Below the pieces are notes generated by a model. The model had not been told where the DNA came from, did not search any database, and saw nothing but the letters and a program-made list of their open reading frames with translations. A DNA stretch of 64,000 nt from NCBI GenBank assembly GCA_035578175.1, contig JAQMRL010000014.1, forward strand, positions 14,273,774-14,337,773, in the 5' to 3' direction. Origin of the DNA: Catonia carolina. Taxonomy: Eukaryota; Arthropoda; Insecta; Hemiptera; Achilidae. Every line of letters starts with the position of its first letter. Position 1 is the first letter of the stretch. Of this stretch, positions 21,101-29,567 are shown piece by piece. Both the position numbers and the translations under genes were made by a program.

Positions 21101-23882
21101 AAATATAGTATAAAACTGCACTGACTGCGAAACAAATATTGCACGGTCGCTAACACTGTAGAACTGAAGTAAAACCATAGTTTATATTAGCTACTCTCAA
21201 GTAAAGAATAATGCTTACTCCATTTAATAATTAAATCGTATCAATTATTTAAAATAACAGTCACGATTATAAATTAAGAACTTGCTGAGTCATATTATGA
21301 CTACACTACCTAATAGTAAACATAAATAATAGAAACACTAATGACTTTCTGCTAGTGGTCACATAATCTGTACAAAATGTTATGGATAACAAAAATCTAG
21401 TATAAATATAGTAATGATATTCATATTAATTGCTCATTTGTGTTGTGCGTACGAATGTATTCGATCCGGCACGTAGTGCGAACGGGAATGGAAGAAGTGG
21501 GGAAGAGAGGGAATACTATTTCGATCGTTGTCAAGCAGTAGGTTTTAACAGAAGATAGTTAAAACAAATAATGAAATCTTCCTCTTCAATGCCTCGACGT
21601 GACCTATTACCCACAGTAGATCAGTTTCTGTAGGTCAAGGAAATTAGATGGTCTGGTGACAGTTGGGTTTTCATTACTGCATTCATTAATTTAATCTTGA
21701 AAAATTATTGATAATATAAAAAAGTCTCTTAATACCAGTGTTACTGTAGATGTATTCCAATTAAACTTAACAATTTCATGTTTAAATTAAAGGTGTGAAG
21801 TAAAACTATGTCCGGTGCGATTCGATTGTACCGTTCATTTTGTTTACTCGCGTATCGGTGGGTCGTTCCTACAAGATGGCCTCTCGGTCGCCTGCCGAGA
21901 TTGAAGAAATAACTTTTTCCAGTATCCAAATTTATTTACGTGAGAGTCACAGAACGGTACGTTTTAACAAGAATACGTTTAACAAGAATCATTAAAGGCT
22001 CATTAAAAAGAACAATAAAATATACTACTAGTCAAAAAATGACCTAACTTAACAATTTCGTATTTCAAAATAGGTGCCAAGTATAAATACGTCTGGTGCG
22101 ATGGTACCGCCCATTTTGTTTACTTTACTTTACAGTACTTAAATTATGATATATGCAAAAGTGACAGAGCGGTACGTTTTAACATTGGATAGTTGAAAAG
22201 AATAATAAATTATTCGGTTTCATTGATTCGACGTTACCTATTATCCACAGTAAATACGTTTCGGTAGGTCCCGAAAATAAGATGGTTTGGTGGCAGTTTG
22301 GGTTTTCACTAATGCATTCGTTCATTTAATTTGAAAAATATTTTTTTATACAAAAAGTCTCTTAATACTTGTTTTACTGTTGATATACGAGGTGTGGCTA
22401 TTAAATAACGAGACTGACGGTGTAAAAAATTTTTATTTTATTTTATACGTAATCACTTATTGTCCCCTTCAATATACACTCCTTCTCTATCCCTACAACG
22501 ACGCTCCATGCGAATTTTTCATTGTTGGAAACAGTGCTGGAAGTCATCTTCTGTCAGCTCCTTCAGGACACGTGCCACTTTCTCTTTTACAGCTTCCACA
22601 GATTCAAGTCTTGTTCCTTTTAATGCAGATTTCACCTTAGGGAACAGGTAGAAGTCACATGGTGCAAGATCTGGTGAATAAGGTGGATTTTGTAACACTG
22701 AGATGCTGTATTTGGCTAGGAACCTCATGATACATAACGCGGAATGAGCGTTATCGTTTATTATCGCATTTATAGGGTAGGTAGATAAGGTTGCTTTTCA
22801 TAATGCATCATTGATTAAAATTAAGTTATGGTTTTTGAGGTTAGTTTTTCTTTATTTCTTATATTTTATTACTAATGATAGGTTATATTGTTAATTATTT
22901 GCGTTGGCAAGAGAAAGTTGTGTGAGTTTCACACCAGACTTTTTGTAACCCTGAAACTAGTATACCGAGTGCAAATAATCTAACACACTGCCGGTCATTG
23001 CAAATTATTATTAATAATGATAATAATAATGCTTTATTCAATAAAATAAAATACATCCGTTAAACAGAACTGCATTGTTTTCCGCTTAGTCCGAAGACCG
23101 TCAGCGCGGTTAGCAGCACACATTTTAAAAGTAAATAACCTTATCTCTAAACATAGATAACCAACTTTAAATCAACAACAAAATAAAATAAAAATACACA
23201 TTTCTTATCTCTCTATTACAATAAGTTTCTTACTGGCAAGGACTCCTGAGTAAAAGGATTCATTCGATTAATAAAACACAACTATAATACATAATTACAT
23301 TACATACAACTTGAGTGATTTTTTCCAATTTTTTTATTCATTTTTTTCATTTTTTTTGAGCATGGAGCGTTGTAGGGATAGAGAAGGAGTGTATATTGAA
23401 GGTGACAATAAGTGATTACGTATAAAATAAAATTAAAATTTTTTACAACCTCAGTCTCGTTATTTAATAGCCACACCTCGTATATCAACAGTAAAACAAG
23501 TATTAAGAGACTTTTTGTATAACAAAATATTTTTCAAATTAAATGAACGAATGCATTAGTGATAATTAAATTCCGATACAAGAGAAAAATCTGTAATTCC
23601 AGGCTTCCCGACTATACTCCGCCAACTGCACCCAATTTTCCCCGTTCAGGTACTCCTCAAACACAGGCCCCGTCATAGAATCTCGACCAAACCATTTCCC
23701 ACGAATTTCAGCTAGAATTGGACATTCTGCTACGAAATGAAAAATATCCTCGTTCTTTTGCATATTGCACAATGAACATCGCTTTATTAATTTTATTATT
23801 ATTAATTAAGTGTTTTTTTTTGTGGCAGGTGATGAACGCAGCATATTCTTACTACAACATGCTGAGAACCCTACGCAAATAA
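8354..23882 (+). CDS. Odorant receptor gene A (five exons, 397 aa)
   Basis: Predicted insect odorant receptor (7tm_6 family), an odour-gated ion channel subunit expected in the dendrite membrane of olfactory neurons together with the co-receptor Orco. CDS join 8354-9135, 12002-12101, 14912-15013, 18622-18777, 23829-23882; every junction is GT-AG and the frame stays open to TAA. Hydrophobic segments near residues 24-46, 55-76, 123-146, 174-208, then one each in exons 2 and 3 and one across exons 4-5 give the expected seven helices. The end reads PFGLYVLNL...AYSYYNMLRTLRK, the family's C-terminal signature. Exon 3 carries the typical FLYCANGQKIIDG. The start is chosen because an in-frame TAA lies three codons upstream and the same context occurs in gene B. 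Expression and splicing are inferred; a non-coding first exon cannot be excluded. The ligand is unknown. Confidence 0.93.
9155..9190 (+). repeat. Remnant of family A left end in intron 1
   Basis: TTTTACTTTCTCTTACATAT about 20 bp after the exon 1 donor matches the family A left terminus. Gene B has a longer family A copy at the equivalent site. Confidence 0.6.
9192..9901 (+). mobile_element. MITE family D, copy 1
   Basis: Inverted ends GTACTGTCTGACAAGTTTCG at the left and the inverse of GTACTGCGTAACAACGATCG at the right, both continuing into AAATAGGATTCCCTCC. No coding capacity. A second copy in the same orientation is at 20768-21541. Confidence 0.8.
9997..10041. other. Perfect 20-bp stem hairpin
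   Basis: GAAAGGAGGTAGATAACAAT, loop GAATA, then its exact complement. It is in intron 1 of gene A. A 20-bp stem with a 5-nt loop is shorter than a typical miRNA precursor; it may be a collapsed MITE or a recent inverted duplication. Confidence 0.85.
10042..10760. other. Gene-free intron 1 sequence
   Basis: AT-rich. At 10505-10680 there are scraps of dispersed sequence (CCGAAATTCATTGAATTTGG). No gene or complete repeat recognised. Confidence 0.4.
10761..11285. repeat. Family A fragments in inverted arrangement
   Basis: A forward piece at about 10815-10920 (TTTTTCACTTTTTCGCTATT) and a reverse piece at 11039-11285 (GTTCCGTTCTTGAGATATTC, GGTCTGAAAACGTGTAGATC) flank a central hairpin-like segment with ACGTCCGGAAAACAGGACGT at 10944. 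Confidence 0.7.
11440..11775 (+). pseudogene. Unidentified coding-like remnant
   Basis: One frame reads through a few stops with coding character: ARKEVYDILNSSSNYNTGSS, NQEPPNFNVAQSEETDLLK, and the helical KEENKLFREKLQAANEELL. It could be the coiled-coil part of a transposase (THAP/P-type proteins have such a segment) but no domain is definite. Internal stops make it non-functional. Confidence 0.3.
12002..12101 (+). CDS. Odorant receptor A, exon 2
   Basis: 100 nt. The acceptor TTTGTTTGTTAG|G completes the split Lys codon; the donor is GAG|GTATGT. It encodes NVKIMNQCVSF...CIFLYCVAE, the fifth membrane segment. 21 of 33 residues match exon 2 of gene B. Confidence 0.9.
12140..12290 (+). repeat. 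Short repeat C, copy 1
   Basis: ACTATCGGTTTCATAATT ... CATCTCCAAAAC ... TCTGCGTTGACCTATA, also found at 18797-18945. The two copies lie just downstream of the exon 2 and exon 4 donors of gene A, in the same orientation. Confidence 0.7.
12555..12806 (+). pseudogene. Retroelement polyprotein C-terminus (putative)
   Basis: An open frame from about 12585, or from ATG 12627, to TGA 12806 is clearly GC-richer than its surroundings. It reads SIEVSSSSPKEAATAHQPKT and ends TFLGTVYTRTGRKSVVLK. The xTRTGRxS ending resembles the last residues of LTR-retrotransposon polyproteins. No integrase core is visible upstream, so the family is uncertain. Confidence 0.35.
12909..14053 (-). pseudogene. Tc1/mariner-superfamily transposase, frameshifted
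   Basis: N-terminal part 14053-13694 reads HRAFVIETYFSNGYSVVKTH, RHGSVPCRNAIMRWVNNF and PTGRPHSVRTPEN, a helix-turn-helix (DUF4817-like) domain. The catalytic part 13532-12909 begins MSDEAHFHLSGCVNKQNFRY and includes VTVWCAVAKF, VWFQQYGATAHTAR and WPAHSPDLSVCGFFLWGYLK. The middle D of the usual QQDGA is replaced by Y. About 160 bp between the parts is frameshifted. It lies antisense in intron 2 of gene A. Confidence 0.85.
14138..14911. other. Gene-free part of intron 2
   Basis: Moderately GC-rich to about 14400, then AT-rich. The open frames at 14138-14607 show no recognisable domain or exon structure. The polypyrimidine tract and acceptor of exon 3 end it. Confidence 0.4.
14912..15013 (+). 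CDS. Odorant receptor A, exon 3
   Basis: 102 nt, phase 0 at both ends. The acceptor is TTTTTGTTTCAG and the donor GGG|GTAAGTT. It encodes MDNLFAKVVFF...LYCANGQKIIDG, the sixth membrane segment followed by the conserved C-N-G-Q motif. 21 of 34 residues match gene B. Confidence 0.92.
15014..15875. other. Gene-free part of intron 3
   Basis: AT-rich with long T and A runs. No gene or clear repeat recognised. Confidence 0.4.
15876..16183 (-). pseudogene. Myb/SANT-like DNA-binding domain fragment
   Basis: Reads MSSEEDYAKPLDSRMYFVSI from about 16183, then after a frameshift NRSMVPRMIGRKDSAWQEIK continuing KKCEQKVGTEVSINKLKKML and QNMKSDLKND. The W-x-x-I and LKK(M)LxNMKxxLK pattern is that of the short Myb/SANT-like (MADF-like) domains common in insect transposon-associated proteins. 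It is antisense in intron 3, with no downstream exons recognised. Confidence 0.5.
16775..17204 (+). pseudogene. Non-LTR retrotransposon RT C-terminus (Jockey/CR1-like)
   Basis: Upstream frame RQQKIKYLGIKFDCHLKM, then after a frameshift WTQHIQSLCQRVRKLIFTSK, LKIVYLAIVQSVLTYGIIGW and VQKVQNVILRIINKRQPRNP. This is the thumb region following the reverse transcriptase of Jockey/CR1-type elements. It is 5' truncated and its 3' end abuts a family A fragment. Confidence 0.75.
17205..17322 (+). repeat. Family A right-end fragment
   Basis: CGTCTTTCACTCATGATTAA joined directly to GGTTGGCAAGAGAAAGTCCT and TTTCACACAAGATTTTT. The stretch normally lying between them is deleted. Confidence 0.8.
17362..18574 (+). 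mobile_element. 5'-truncated non-LTR retrotransposon with poly(A) tail
   Basis: A single long frame from about 17390 covers the reverse transcriptase palm (RTGLRQGDGLSPLLFNCALE, GFADDLALLSGS, FGLKISFEKTKII) and a C-terminal region with ISFLGHILRTPENRVLRRLI. It ends in a 22-base A run. A 13-bp duplication AATGAATATTTCT flanks it (17349-17361 and 18575-18587), the hallmark of target-primed insertion. The frame enters the A run without a stop. The RT fingers and endonuclease are missing. Clade RTE-like or a relative; fragments of the same family lie at 35555-36600 and 62815-63345. It is sense-oriented in intron 3 of gene A. Confidence 0.88.
18622..18777 (+). CDS. Odorant receptor A, exon 4
   Basis: 156 nt, phase 0. 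The acceptor is ATTTTTTTCAG and the donor AAT|GTAAGTA. It encodes the conserved intracellular stretch (YECDW, WFRKMLLIMMTRA, PFGLYVLNL) leading into the seventh helix. 43 of 52 residues match gene B. A poly(A)-tailed retrotransposon ends only 34 bp upstream of the acceptor AG once its target-site duplication is counted. Confidence 0.93.
18797..18945 (+). repeat. Short repeat C, copy 2
   Basis: Same segment as 12140-12290, about 20 bp after the exon 4 donor of gene A. Confidence 0.7.
18948..19062 (+). repeat. Family B fragment
   Basis: GGCAGGTGGAGTGTTAAATT, GCACTCGATCTGCTGGATCC and TTAGCACATAGTCAG match the left part of family B. Confidence 0.7.
19063..19510. other. Gene-free part of intron 4
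   Basis: AT-rich with no recognisable gene. The 62-codon minus frame at 19113-19301 has no domain. Confidence 0.4.
19511..20480. mobile_element. Fold-back element E, copy 1 (right arm truncated)
   Basis: The left arm from CTATGTCCACACTCG at 19511 to about 19980 is mirrored by about 20220-20480, for example GACTGAACCATGCATTTT against AAATGCATGGTTCAGTCC. The right arm lacks its outer part apart from a short end. It is non-coding. Confidence 0.8.
20575..21760 (+). repeat. Repeat G unit 1, split by MITE D
   Basis: The unit begins near CAATTTAATTTCTCC and includes CCCATTTCGTTTACTCCCGT, CGGTGGGTCG and TTTTTCCAGTATTTAAATTA. It is interrupted at 20768-21541 by MITE D and resumes with GGTTTTAACAGAAGATAGTT, through AAGTCTCTTAATACCAGTGT. 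Units 2 and 3 follow in the same orientation. Confidence 0.7.
20768..21541 (+). mobile_element. MITE family D, copy 2
   Basis: Second copy of 9192-9901, same orientation. The left end is GTACTGTCCGACAAGTTTCG and the right end TTTCGATCGTTGTCAAGCAG followed by TA. It is inserted into repeat G; comparison with unit 3 suggests a short TA-type target duplication. Confidence 0.8.
21765..21990 (+). repeat. Repeat G unit 2 (truncated)
   Basis: AACTTAACAATTTC, then CATTTTGTTTACTCGCGTAT, CGGTGGGTCGTTCCTACAAG and CACAGAACGGTACGTTTTAA. It lacks the second half seen in units 1 and 3. Confidence 0.7.
22045..22385 (+). repeat. Repeat G unit 3
   Basis: Runs from CTTAACAATTTCG through CGCCCATTTTGTTTAC, GTGACAGAGCGGTACG and GGTGGCAGTTTGGGTTTTCA to ACTTGTTTTACTGTTGAT, where a mariner is inserted. 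Its last 80 bp recur inverted at 23483-23562. Confidence 0.7.
22386..23482 (-). mobile_element. Fold-back mariner 2 with rearranged centre
   Basis: The left end TACGAGGTGTGGCTATTAAA and the right end at 23463-23482 are mariner termini. The left side carries minus-strand transposase C-terminus (PPYSPDLAPCDFYLFPKVKS at about 22680-22620). The right arm (23358-23482) repeats the 3' end inverted. Between them lie a family A end (22810-22946), a family B scrap near 22955-23005 and AT-rich filler. The inverted symmetry continues about 80 bp outside the element on both sides (22306-22385 and 23483-23562). Confidence 0.85.
22810..22946 (+). repeat. Family A right-end fragment
   Basis: GATTAAAATTAAGTTATGGT to TTGGCAAGAGAAAGTTGTGT and GTTTCACACCAGACTTTTT. 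Confidence 0.8.
23566..23800 (-). pseudogene. Non-LTR retrotransposon C-terminal fragment
   Basis: Minus strand reads KRCSLCNMQKNEDIFHFVAE CPI, then IRGKWFGRDSM and YLNGENWVQLAEYSREAW. The C-x2-C...H-x(3-4)-C knuckle followed by an R-xx-WFG block is typical of the tail of Jockey/R1-type ORF2. It stops about 25 bp before exon 5 of gene A. Confidence 0.65.
23829..23882 (+). CDS. Odorant receptor A, exon 5 (C-terminus)
   Basis: 54 nt ending in TAA, acceptor TTTTTGTGGCAG. It encodes VMNAAYSYYNMLRTLRK, identical in gene B. The first 40 or so bases of 3' UTR also match gene B. Confidence 0.93.
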   Translation: MMNAAYSYYNMLRTLRK

Positions 23883-23911
23883 TCCCATTAAAATGTTACT
23901 TAATAAGGATA

Positions 23912-23917
23912 AATAAA
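23912..23917 (+). terminator. Poly(A) signal of odorant receptor A
   Basis: AATAAA 29 bp after the stop codon, in a segment conserved with the gene B 3' UTR. Cleavage would be expected shortly downstream. Confidence 0.7.
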
Positions 23918-23941
23918 GCTTGAAATGAAATTTGATTGATT

Positions 23942-24887
23942 TTTACTTTCTCTGCCTATATGAATTTTATATAGAAAGGAAAGTATTGTTTTTGTCGATT
24001 TTTCGAAATCGAGTTTTCACCGGATCTACACATTTTCAGACCCCCTGAACCCAAAAGACATGTCTTCAGCGATTGGTCTGTGTGTGTACAGATTGGTCTG
24101 CGTGTGTGAACAGAATATCTCAAGAACGGAACCTCGAACGAACTTTAAACTTAAAACTTAAGTTAGTCACCACTACCGGACCCGACACAAACATTTTCAT
24201 CAAAATCGGTCAACCGAAAGAAGTAGTTTATTCGTGTAATTTTTCACTTTTTGCGATTTCTTAAAAACTGGTCCTACGATTTTTTAAAAATTGACATGTT
24301 TACTAAATTTTTTATGCTTTACAAGATAGGGTAGGCGTCATGTCTGCTGAAATTCTTGGAGAGGCTGTTTTCACGTAAAAAAACTGTTTTTTTTTCAGAT
24401 TGCTGCTTTAATATGCATTTTACTGAAAAAATATATATAATAAAAGTTGTAGAGAATTTAAAATCCTACAACTTTTTTTCAAACAATTTTTTTCATAACG
24501 CTTAGTTTAGCGGTAATTAGCGATTTTCTGTTTTTCTCACGAAAACGTGTAAATAAGTCGATTTTTTACGACTTCAGCCTTATTATGCATTTTACGACAA
24601 AAGTGTATATATAAAAATTTATAGGAAATTAAAAGATCTAGAACTTTTATTATGAACATTTTTCTCTACAGAGCCTAGTTTACCGTGTAAGAATGATTTT
24701 CCGTATTTTTAACCAAACTGAAGTTAATTTTTTTTGCGTCTTCCACTCATGATTAAAATTAGGTTATGTTTATTGAGGTTAGTTTTTTTTTATTTTTAAT
24801 GTTTTATTACTAGTGTTAGGTTATTTTGTTCATAATTTGCATTGGCAAGAGAAAGTTGTGTGTGTTTCACACCAGATTTTTAGAATA
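23942..24887 (+). mobile_element. Family A element, full length
   Basis: From TTTTTACTTTCTCTGCCTAT to GGCAAGAGAAAGTTGTGTGT and TTTCACACCAGATTTTT. Internal landmarks are CGATTTTTCGAAATCGAG, CAAGATAGGGTAGGCG and TACAGAGCCTAGTTTA. No coding potential. The 13-bp subterminal inverted repeats (ACTTTCTCTTGCC) and 3' hairpin suggest a non-autonomous Helentron relative; this is inference. Confidence 0.85.
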
Positions 24888-25340
24888 ACGTTCACGAATA
24901 TGTAATTCATGAATATAGAATAATGTTCACGAAATATTTTGCCGTACTCGGACTTTTGGCATATCCGGTATATATTTACAAATATTTATTGCCAAACTGT
25001 TAAGTCATATTGTATTTTAAATAATAATATGAATTTGATTTTTTTATGTTTAAAAGAATGTGTAAAACCTAGAATGATTTAAAATTCTATAAACTATTTA
25101 AGTTATTTTTTAAAATTGTAGTCAGATTGATTCTTTTTTTTAAAGAAAAAGAATTGTTTAAAATTATTTATCGTAAAAATCTTTGGCTAACGATATTTCA
25201 CTACGATTTTACATAGGTATTTTAAAGTATTAAAACTATAATTTAGAATTTTTTACTTTTTTTTTAATTGAATAATAATGAATTTAATTAAGAAATGTGT
25301 TATAGAAATATTTGTCAAAATGTATACTTACTTTTTTTAC
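24888..25340. other. AT-rich gene-free stretch
   Basis: Very AT-rich with long T runs. No gene, tRNA or clear repeat. Confidence 0.4.
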
Positions 25341-26296
25341 ACTCTCTTGCCTATATGAATACATAGGAAGGTAAGTTTTTTCATGTCGTATTTTCGAAAT
25401 CGAGTTTTCACTGGATCTACACGTTTTCAGACCCCCTGAACCCAAAAAAACATGTTTTTAGCGATTGGTCTGTTGGTGTGTGAACAGAATAACTCAAGAA
25501 CGGAACATTGTACGAACGTGAAACTTGAAACTTAAGTTAGATACTACTACCGACCCGACATGAACATTTTCATAAAAATCGCTCAATCGGAAGTAGTAGT
25601 TTATCGTGTAATTTTTCACTTTTTTGCTATTCTCAAAACGGCTCCTACGATTTTTTTTAAAAATCCCCTCATTTACTAAAATGTTTATGCTCTACAAGAT
25701 AGGGTAGGCGCTATGTCTGCTGAAATTCTTACGGAGGTTGTTTTCTCGTTAAAAAATTGTTATTTTAAGATTGCGACTTTCATATGCATTTTAGCGCAAA
25801 AATGTATATAATAATATTGTATAATAAATGTTGTAGAAACTTTAAATTCCTACAACTTTTATTTCAAACATGTCTTTATATAACGCTTAGTTTAGCGGTA
25901 ATTAGCGATATTCTCTTTTCTTCTCAAGAAACGTGTAAAAATCGATTTTTTTAAGATTTCAGCCTAAGTATGCATTTTCCGATAAAAGTGTAAGTATATA
26001 ATTAAATTTATCGGAAATTAAAGGATCTGCAACTTTTAATTATAGAATTTTTCTGTACAGAACCTAATTTAGCGTGAAAGAGTGATTTCCCGTGTTTTTA
26101 AGCCAAACTGTGGTTGATTTTCATTTTGCGTCTTTCACTCATGATTAAAATTAGGTTATGTTTATTGAGGTTATTTTTTGGTTTATTTTTAATGGTTTAT
26201 TTTTAATGTTTTATTAATAAAGTTAAATTATATTGTACATCATTTTCATTGGCAAGAGAAAGTTGTGTGAGAGTTTCACACCAGATTTTTGTAAAT
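25341..26296 (+). mobile_element. Family A element, full length
   Basis: From ACTCTCTTGCCTATATGAAT to GGCAAGAGAAAGTTGTGTGA and GTTTCACACCAGATTTTT. Same order of internal landmarks as 23942-24887, with the GT tract reduced to GTTGGTGTGTG. Confidence 0.87.
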
Positions 26297-26560
26297 TGTA
26301 TGACATTTTAATGAGAAGTAGAAGTCACACGTATAAATTTTCAATAAAATCAATTATCCAATTTTTTAAAATTTTTAAACAACTAAAATGATGAATAAAT
26401 TAAAATTTTAAAATTAAGGAAGCGACAAAAATTAGGTTTGGAATGTTTTATGTAATTAAATTCAACTGTAGAAGTTAATTTCATGTCGAAATTTATCCCT
26501 CGTGATTCACATTCATGTCACGTTCTCGGTATTCCTGAACATTTATCATTTTATTTACCA

Positions 26561-27119
26561 ACGGTTGTTTCAAAAAGGACGCACTTCGAAGTTTAAGGGT
26601 TAATATTTTCTACATAGGGAATATTTTACCGCAACTTAATTGAACAATTTATAGCGTTGTTAGAATCACACGATCGAGATTGTTGGTTTCAGCAGGATAA
26701 CGCAACGTGCCATACTTCTACTGAAACGCTGAATATGTTACGAGAATTTTTTGGCCATCGTGTGATATCAAAAGGATTGTGGCCACCAAGATCCCCGATC
26801 TTACTCCTGCGGATTTTTTTCTTTGGGGGAATTTAAAGAGTAAGGTTTTTAAAAACAATCCTTATACAATTGAAGAATTGAAGGCTAATATTGAAAGTGA
26901 GATTACAAACATTAATGAGCAAACACTACGAAAAGTGGCTGCAAATGTTATGAAACGAGTCCGAAGTCATTTTGAACATTTATTGTGAAGTTTTTAAGGT
27001 AATCTGAATGTTATAAAGGTAATAATTTCATACCGTATAATTTGTATAATTTGAAATTACTTAATGTAATAAATTAGCGTTCTCAAACTTCGAAGTGCGT
27101 TCTTTTTGAAACACCCGTT
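26561..27119 (+). mobile_element. Tc1/mariner-type element, internally deleted
   Basis: Inverted ends GTTTCAAAAAGGACGCACTT and the inverse of GTTTCAAAAAGAACGCACTT at the right. A transposase remnant on the plus strand (about 26625-26988) reads ILPQLN, then DLTPADFFLWGNLKSKVFKN and VAANVMKRVRSHFEHLL, the region around the third catalytic aspartate and the C-terminus. The first two thirds are gone. Confidence 0.82.
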
Positions 27120-27469
27120 AGTTGTGTTTTAAAAAATATTGTATCTACAATTGTAAACAAAAATAAAGTTGAAGTCAAAAAAACTGTAACAGTATTTTGT
27201 GAATATACGAACACTAGGTGGTTGTCCCTTTAAAATCTCATTAACCCTTTCGTGCCGAAACAATATTTAATAGTTTTAATCTAAAGAGCCATTTAATTTG
27301 AATAAGGGTGTACAAAAAGTGCCAGCCCTTATTTCGAAAACTTGCAGGCGTAGATCTAAACCCGCCATTGCCGACCAAAATTTCAACGTTACAGACAAAT
27401 AAAATATCCAGTTAAATATTAATTTTTATTGAGTTCATAAAAAAATAAATCGTTCTAACACTAAAAAAA
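27120..27469. other. Gene-free stretch
   Basis: AT-rich; includes ATTAACCCTTTCGTGCCGA. No gene recognised. Confidence 0.35.
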
Positions 27470-28413
27470 AATCTGGTTTGAAACACTCACACAACTTTCT
27501 CTTGCCAATGCCAATAATAAACAATATAATCTAACATTAGTAATAAAACATTAGAAATAAACAAAGAAACTAACCTCAAAAAACATAACCTTATTTTAAT
27601 CATGAGTGAAAGACGCAAAATGAAAATCAACCTTAATTTGGCTAAAAATATGGAAAATCACTGTTTCACGCTAAACTAGGCTCTGTAGAGAAAATGCTTA
27701 AATAAAAGATGTACATCTTTTAATTTCTTATAAATTTGATTATATAGACTACACTTTTCTTCTAAAATGCATACTAAGGCTGAAATGGTAAAAAAATAAA
27801 ATCGATATTTTTACACGTTTTTGTGAGAAAAAAAACAGAAAATCGCTAAATACCGCTAAAACTAAGCATTATGCAAAAAAATATTTGAAATAAAAGTTGT
27901 GGGATTTTAAATTCTCTACAACTTTTATTACATACATTTTTGCGCTAAAATTCATGTTAGAGCCGCAATCGTAAATAAAACCATTTCTTTACGTGAAAAC
28001 AGCCTCTTCAAGAATTTCAGTAGACGTGGCACCTACCCTATCTTGTAAAGCATAAAAAATGTAGTAAATGAGGCGATTTTTAAAATATCGTAGGAGCCAT
28101 TTTTGAGAAAATCCCAAAAAAGTGAAAAATGACACGAAAAACTACTACTTCCGGTTGACCGATTTTGATGAAAGTGTTCGTTTCGGGTCCGGTAGTAGTA
28201 TCTAACTTAAGTTTCAGGTTTTAAGTTCGTACGATTTTCCGTTCTTGAGATATTTTGTTCACACCCACACACACATACCAATCGCTAAAAACATGTTTTT
28301 GGGTTCAGGGGGTCTGAAAACGTGTAGATCCGGTGAAAATTCGATTTCGAAAAATCGGCATGAAAACAAAACTTTCCTTCCTATATATATTTATACAGGA
28401 AAGAGAAAGTAAA
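27470..28413 (-). mobile_element. Family A element, full length, reverse
   Basis: Begins AAATCTGGTTTGAAACACTC, ends ATACAGGAAAGAGAAAGTAA. The CA tract is short (CACACCCACACACACA). Confidence 0.87.
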
Positions 28414-28719
28414 AATAAACTAGATGTTTACAGCCTTGAGGGAGCATGTAGATAAAATGCCTGAGGGAAGGATCCCCTTAATGTTTTGCAATAAAGGCCT
28501 GTGGGTAGAAGAGATATAGGAAGGCCACGAAAAAGATGCAATATATCAATAGTTTATTGCTGTTGTGAGTCGGAACAGGGAAGCCTAATCCTTGATTGTG
28601 AGAAAAGAGAAGATACGATATAACAACCTCCAATACGGAACGAAAAATCTTCAATCATGAAAAATATCAACTGATTTAGGATTGAAAAAAAATTTCTCTA
28701 CACACCAGACGATTTCTGA
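28414..28719. other. Gene-free stretch, possible retroelement tail
   Basis: Includes a short reading RDIGRPRKRCN near 28508, reminiscent of the C-terminal tail of RTE/Jockey-type proteins, but too short to classify. Confidence 0.25.
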
Positions 28720-29185
28720 GTTCAAAATAACTTATAAAATATTTAAATTCTTATCCATTCTGATCAGAACAGATTTAGAATTGTAAACATAATTATAAAT
28801 ATTTTTTATGGAGACGAATGCATCTACCAATATTTTAGACAAGAATAAAAAAAATCCTATAAATTATAAATCAAAACATCCAAAACGATACGACTTGATC
28901 ACGCAACCCCTCTAAAAATTACTTGTCACGTAAGGTAAAAAAAAGTTCCGTTTAAAAATCAGTTGTTTTAGAAATTTTCTATTTCTGAACATCTTTGTAC
29001 TTACATATAAAATAGTAAAAAATAATAAAAGTACCTTTTTGACTTTTTGACGCTTAAACAATTACATCAGATAGATTTTATTTTAAAATAAAACGTTGAT
29101 TTGGTAAGTTGTAGTCTAAGTGTAAAAAGGACACAAATTTATATATTTTTTCCAAATGTTACTTTTTGGTTTCTATCTTGTAAAC
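28720..29185 (+). repeat. Long non-coding repeat, copy 2 (pair of 425-930)
   Basis: Colinear with 425-930 in the same orientation; see that entry. It lies about 5.2 kb upstream of gene B. Confidence 0.6.
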
Positions 29186-29365
29186 ATTCCTTTTCACTAA
29201 AAATTCTCTAAAATATGTATTTTATTTTATAACAGTTAGTTGCTAGTTGCACACTTCACGGCATCTACGTAGATTAATTAAATTAAAAATAAAAATATTA
29301 CTTGTTGAAAGTCGAATCATTTTACCAATAAAAACCATTTAATACGGGAAACAAGAATTTTGTAA

Positions 29366-29567
29366 GCCGGCCGCATTGGCGTAGTTGGTAACGTGCTCGC
29401 CTCTCATCATGCGGTCCTGGGTTCGAATCCCACCCAGGCATGGCATATTTTCATACGTTACAATAAAAAATCATTTCATCCTCCATTGTACTATAGTTAC
29501 ACCCCAACGTCGTCGCTAATGACAGTTGTAGTTGATGCGACGTTAACTAAATGAATTTAAAAAAAAA
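29366..29567 (+). mobile_element. tRNA-derived SINE family 1, copy 1
   Basis: GCCGGCCGCATTGGCGTAGT opens a tRNA-like head with an A box (TGGCGTAGTTGG, 29377-29388) and a B box (GGTTCGAATCC, about 29420-29430), followed by an unrelated body (GTCGTCGCTAATGACAG) and an A-rich tail. It is not a tRNA gene because the acceptor stem does not close. A second copy is at 49364-49542. Confidence 0.88.

Noticed and set aside
29366..29440. Possible tRNA gene with A and B boxes
   Set aside because: The acceptor stem does not pair, the sequence continues into a non-tRNA body with an A-rich tail, and a second copy exists, so it is a SINE head.
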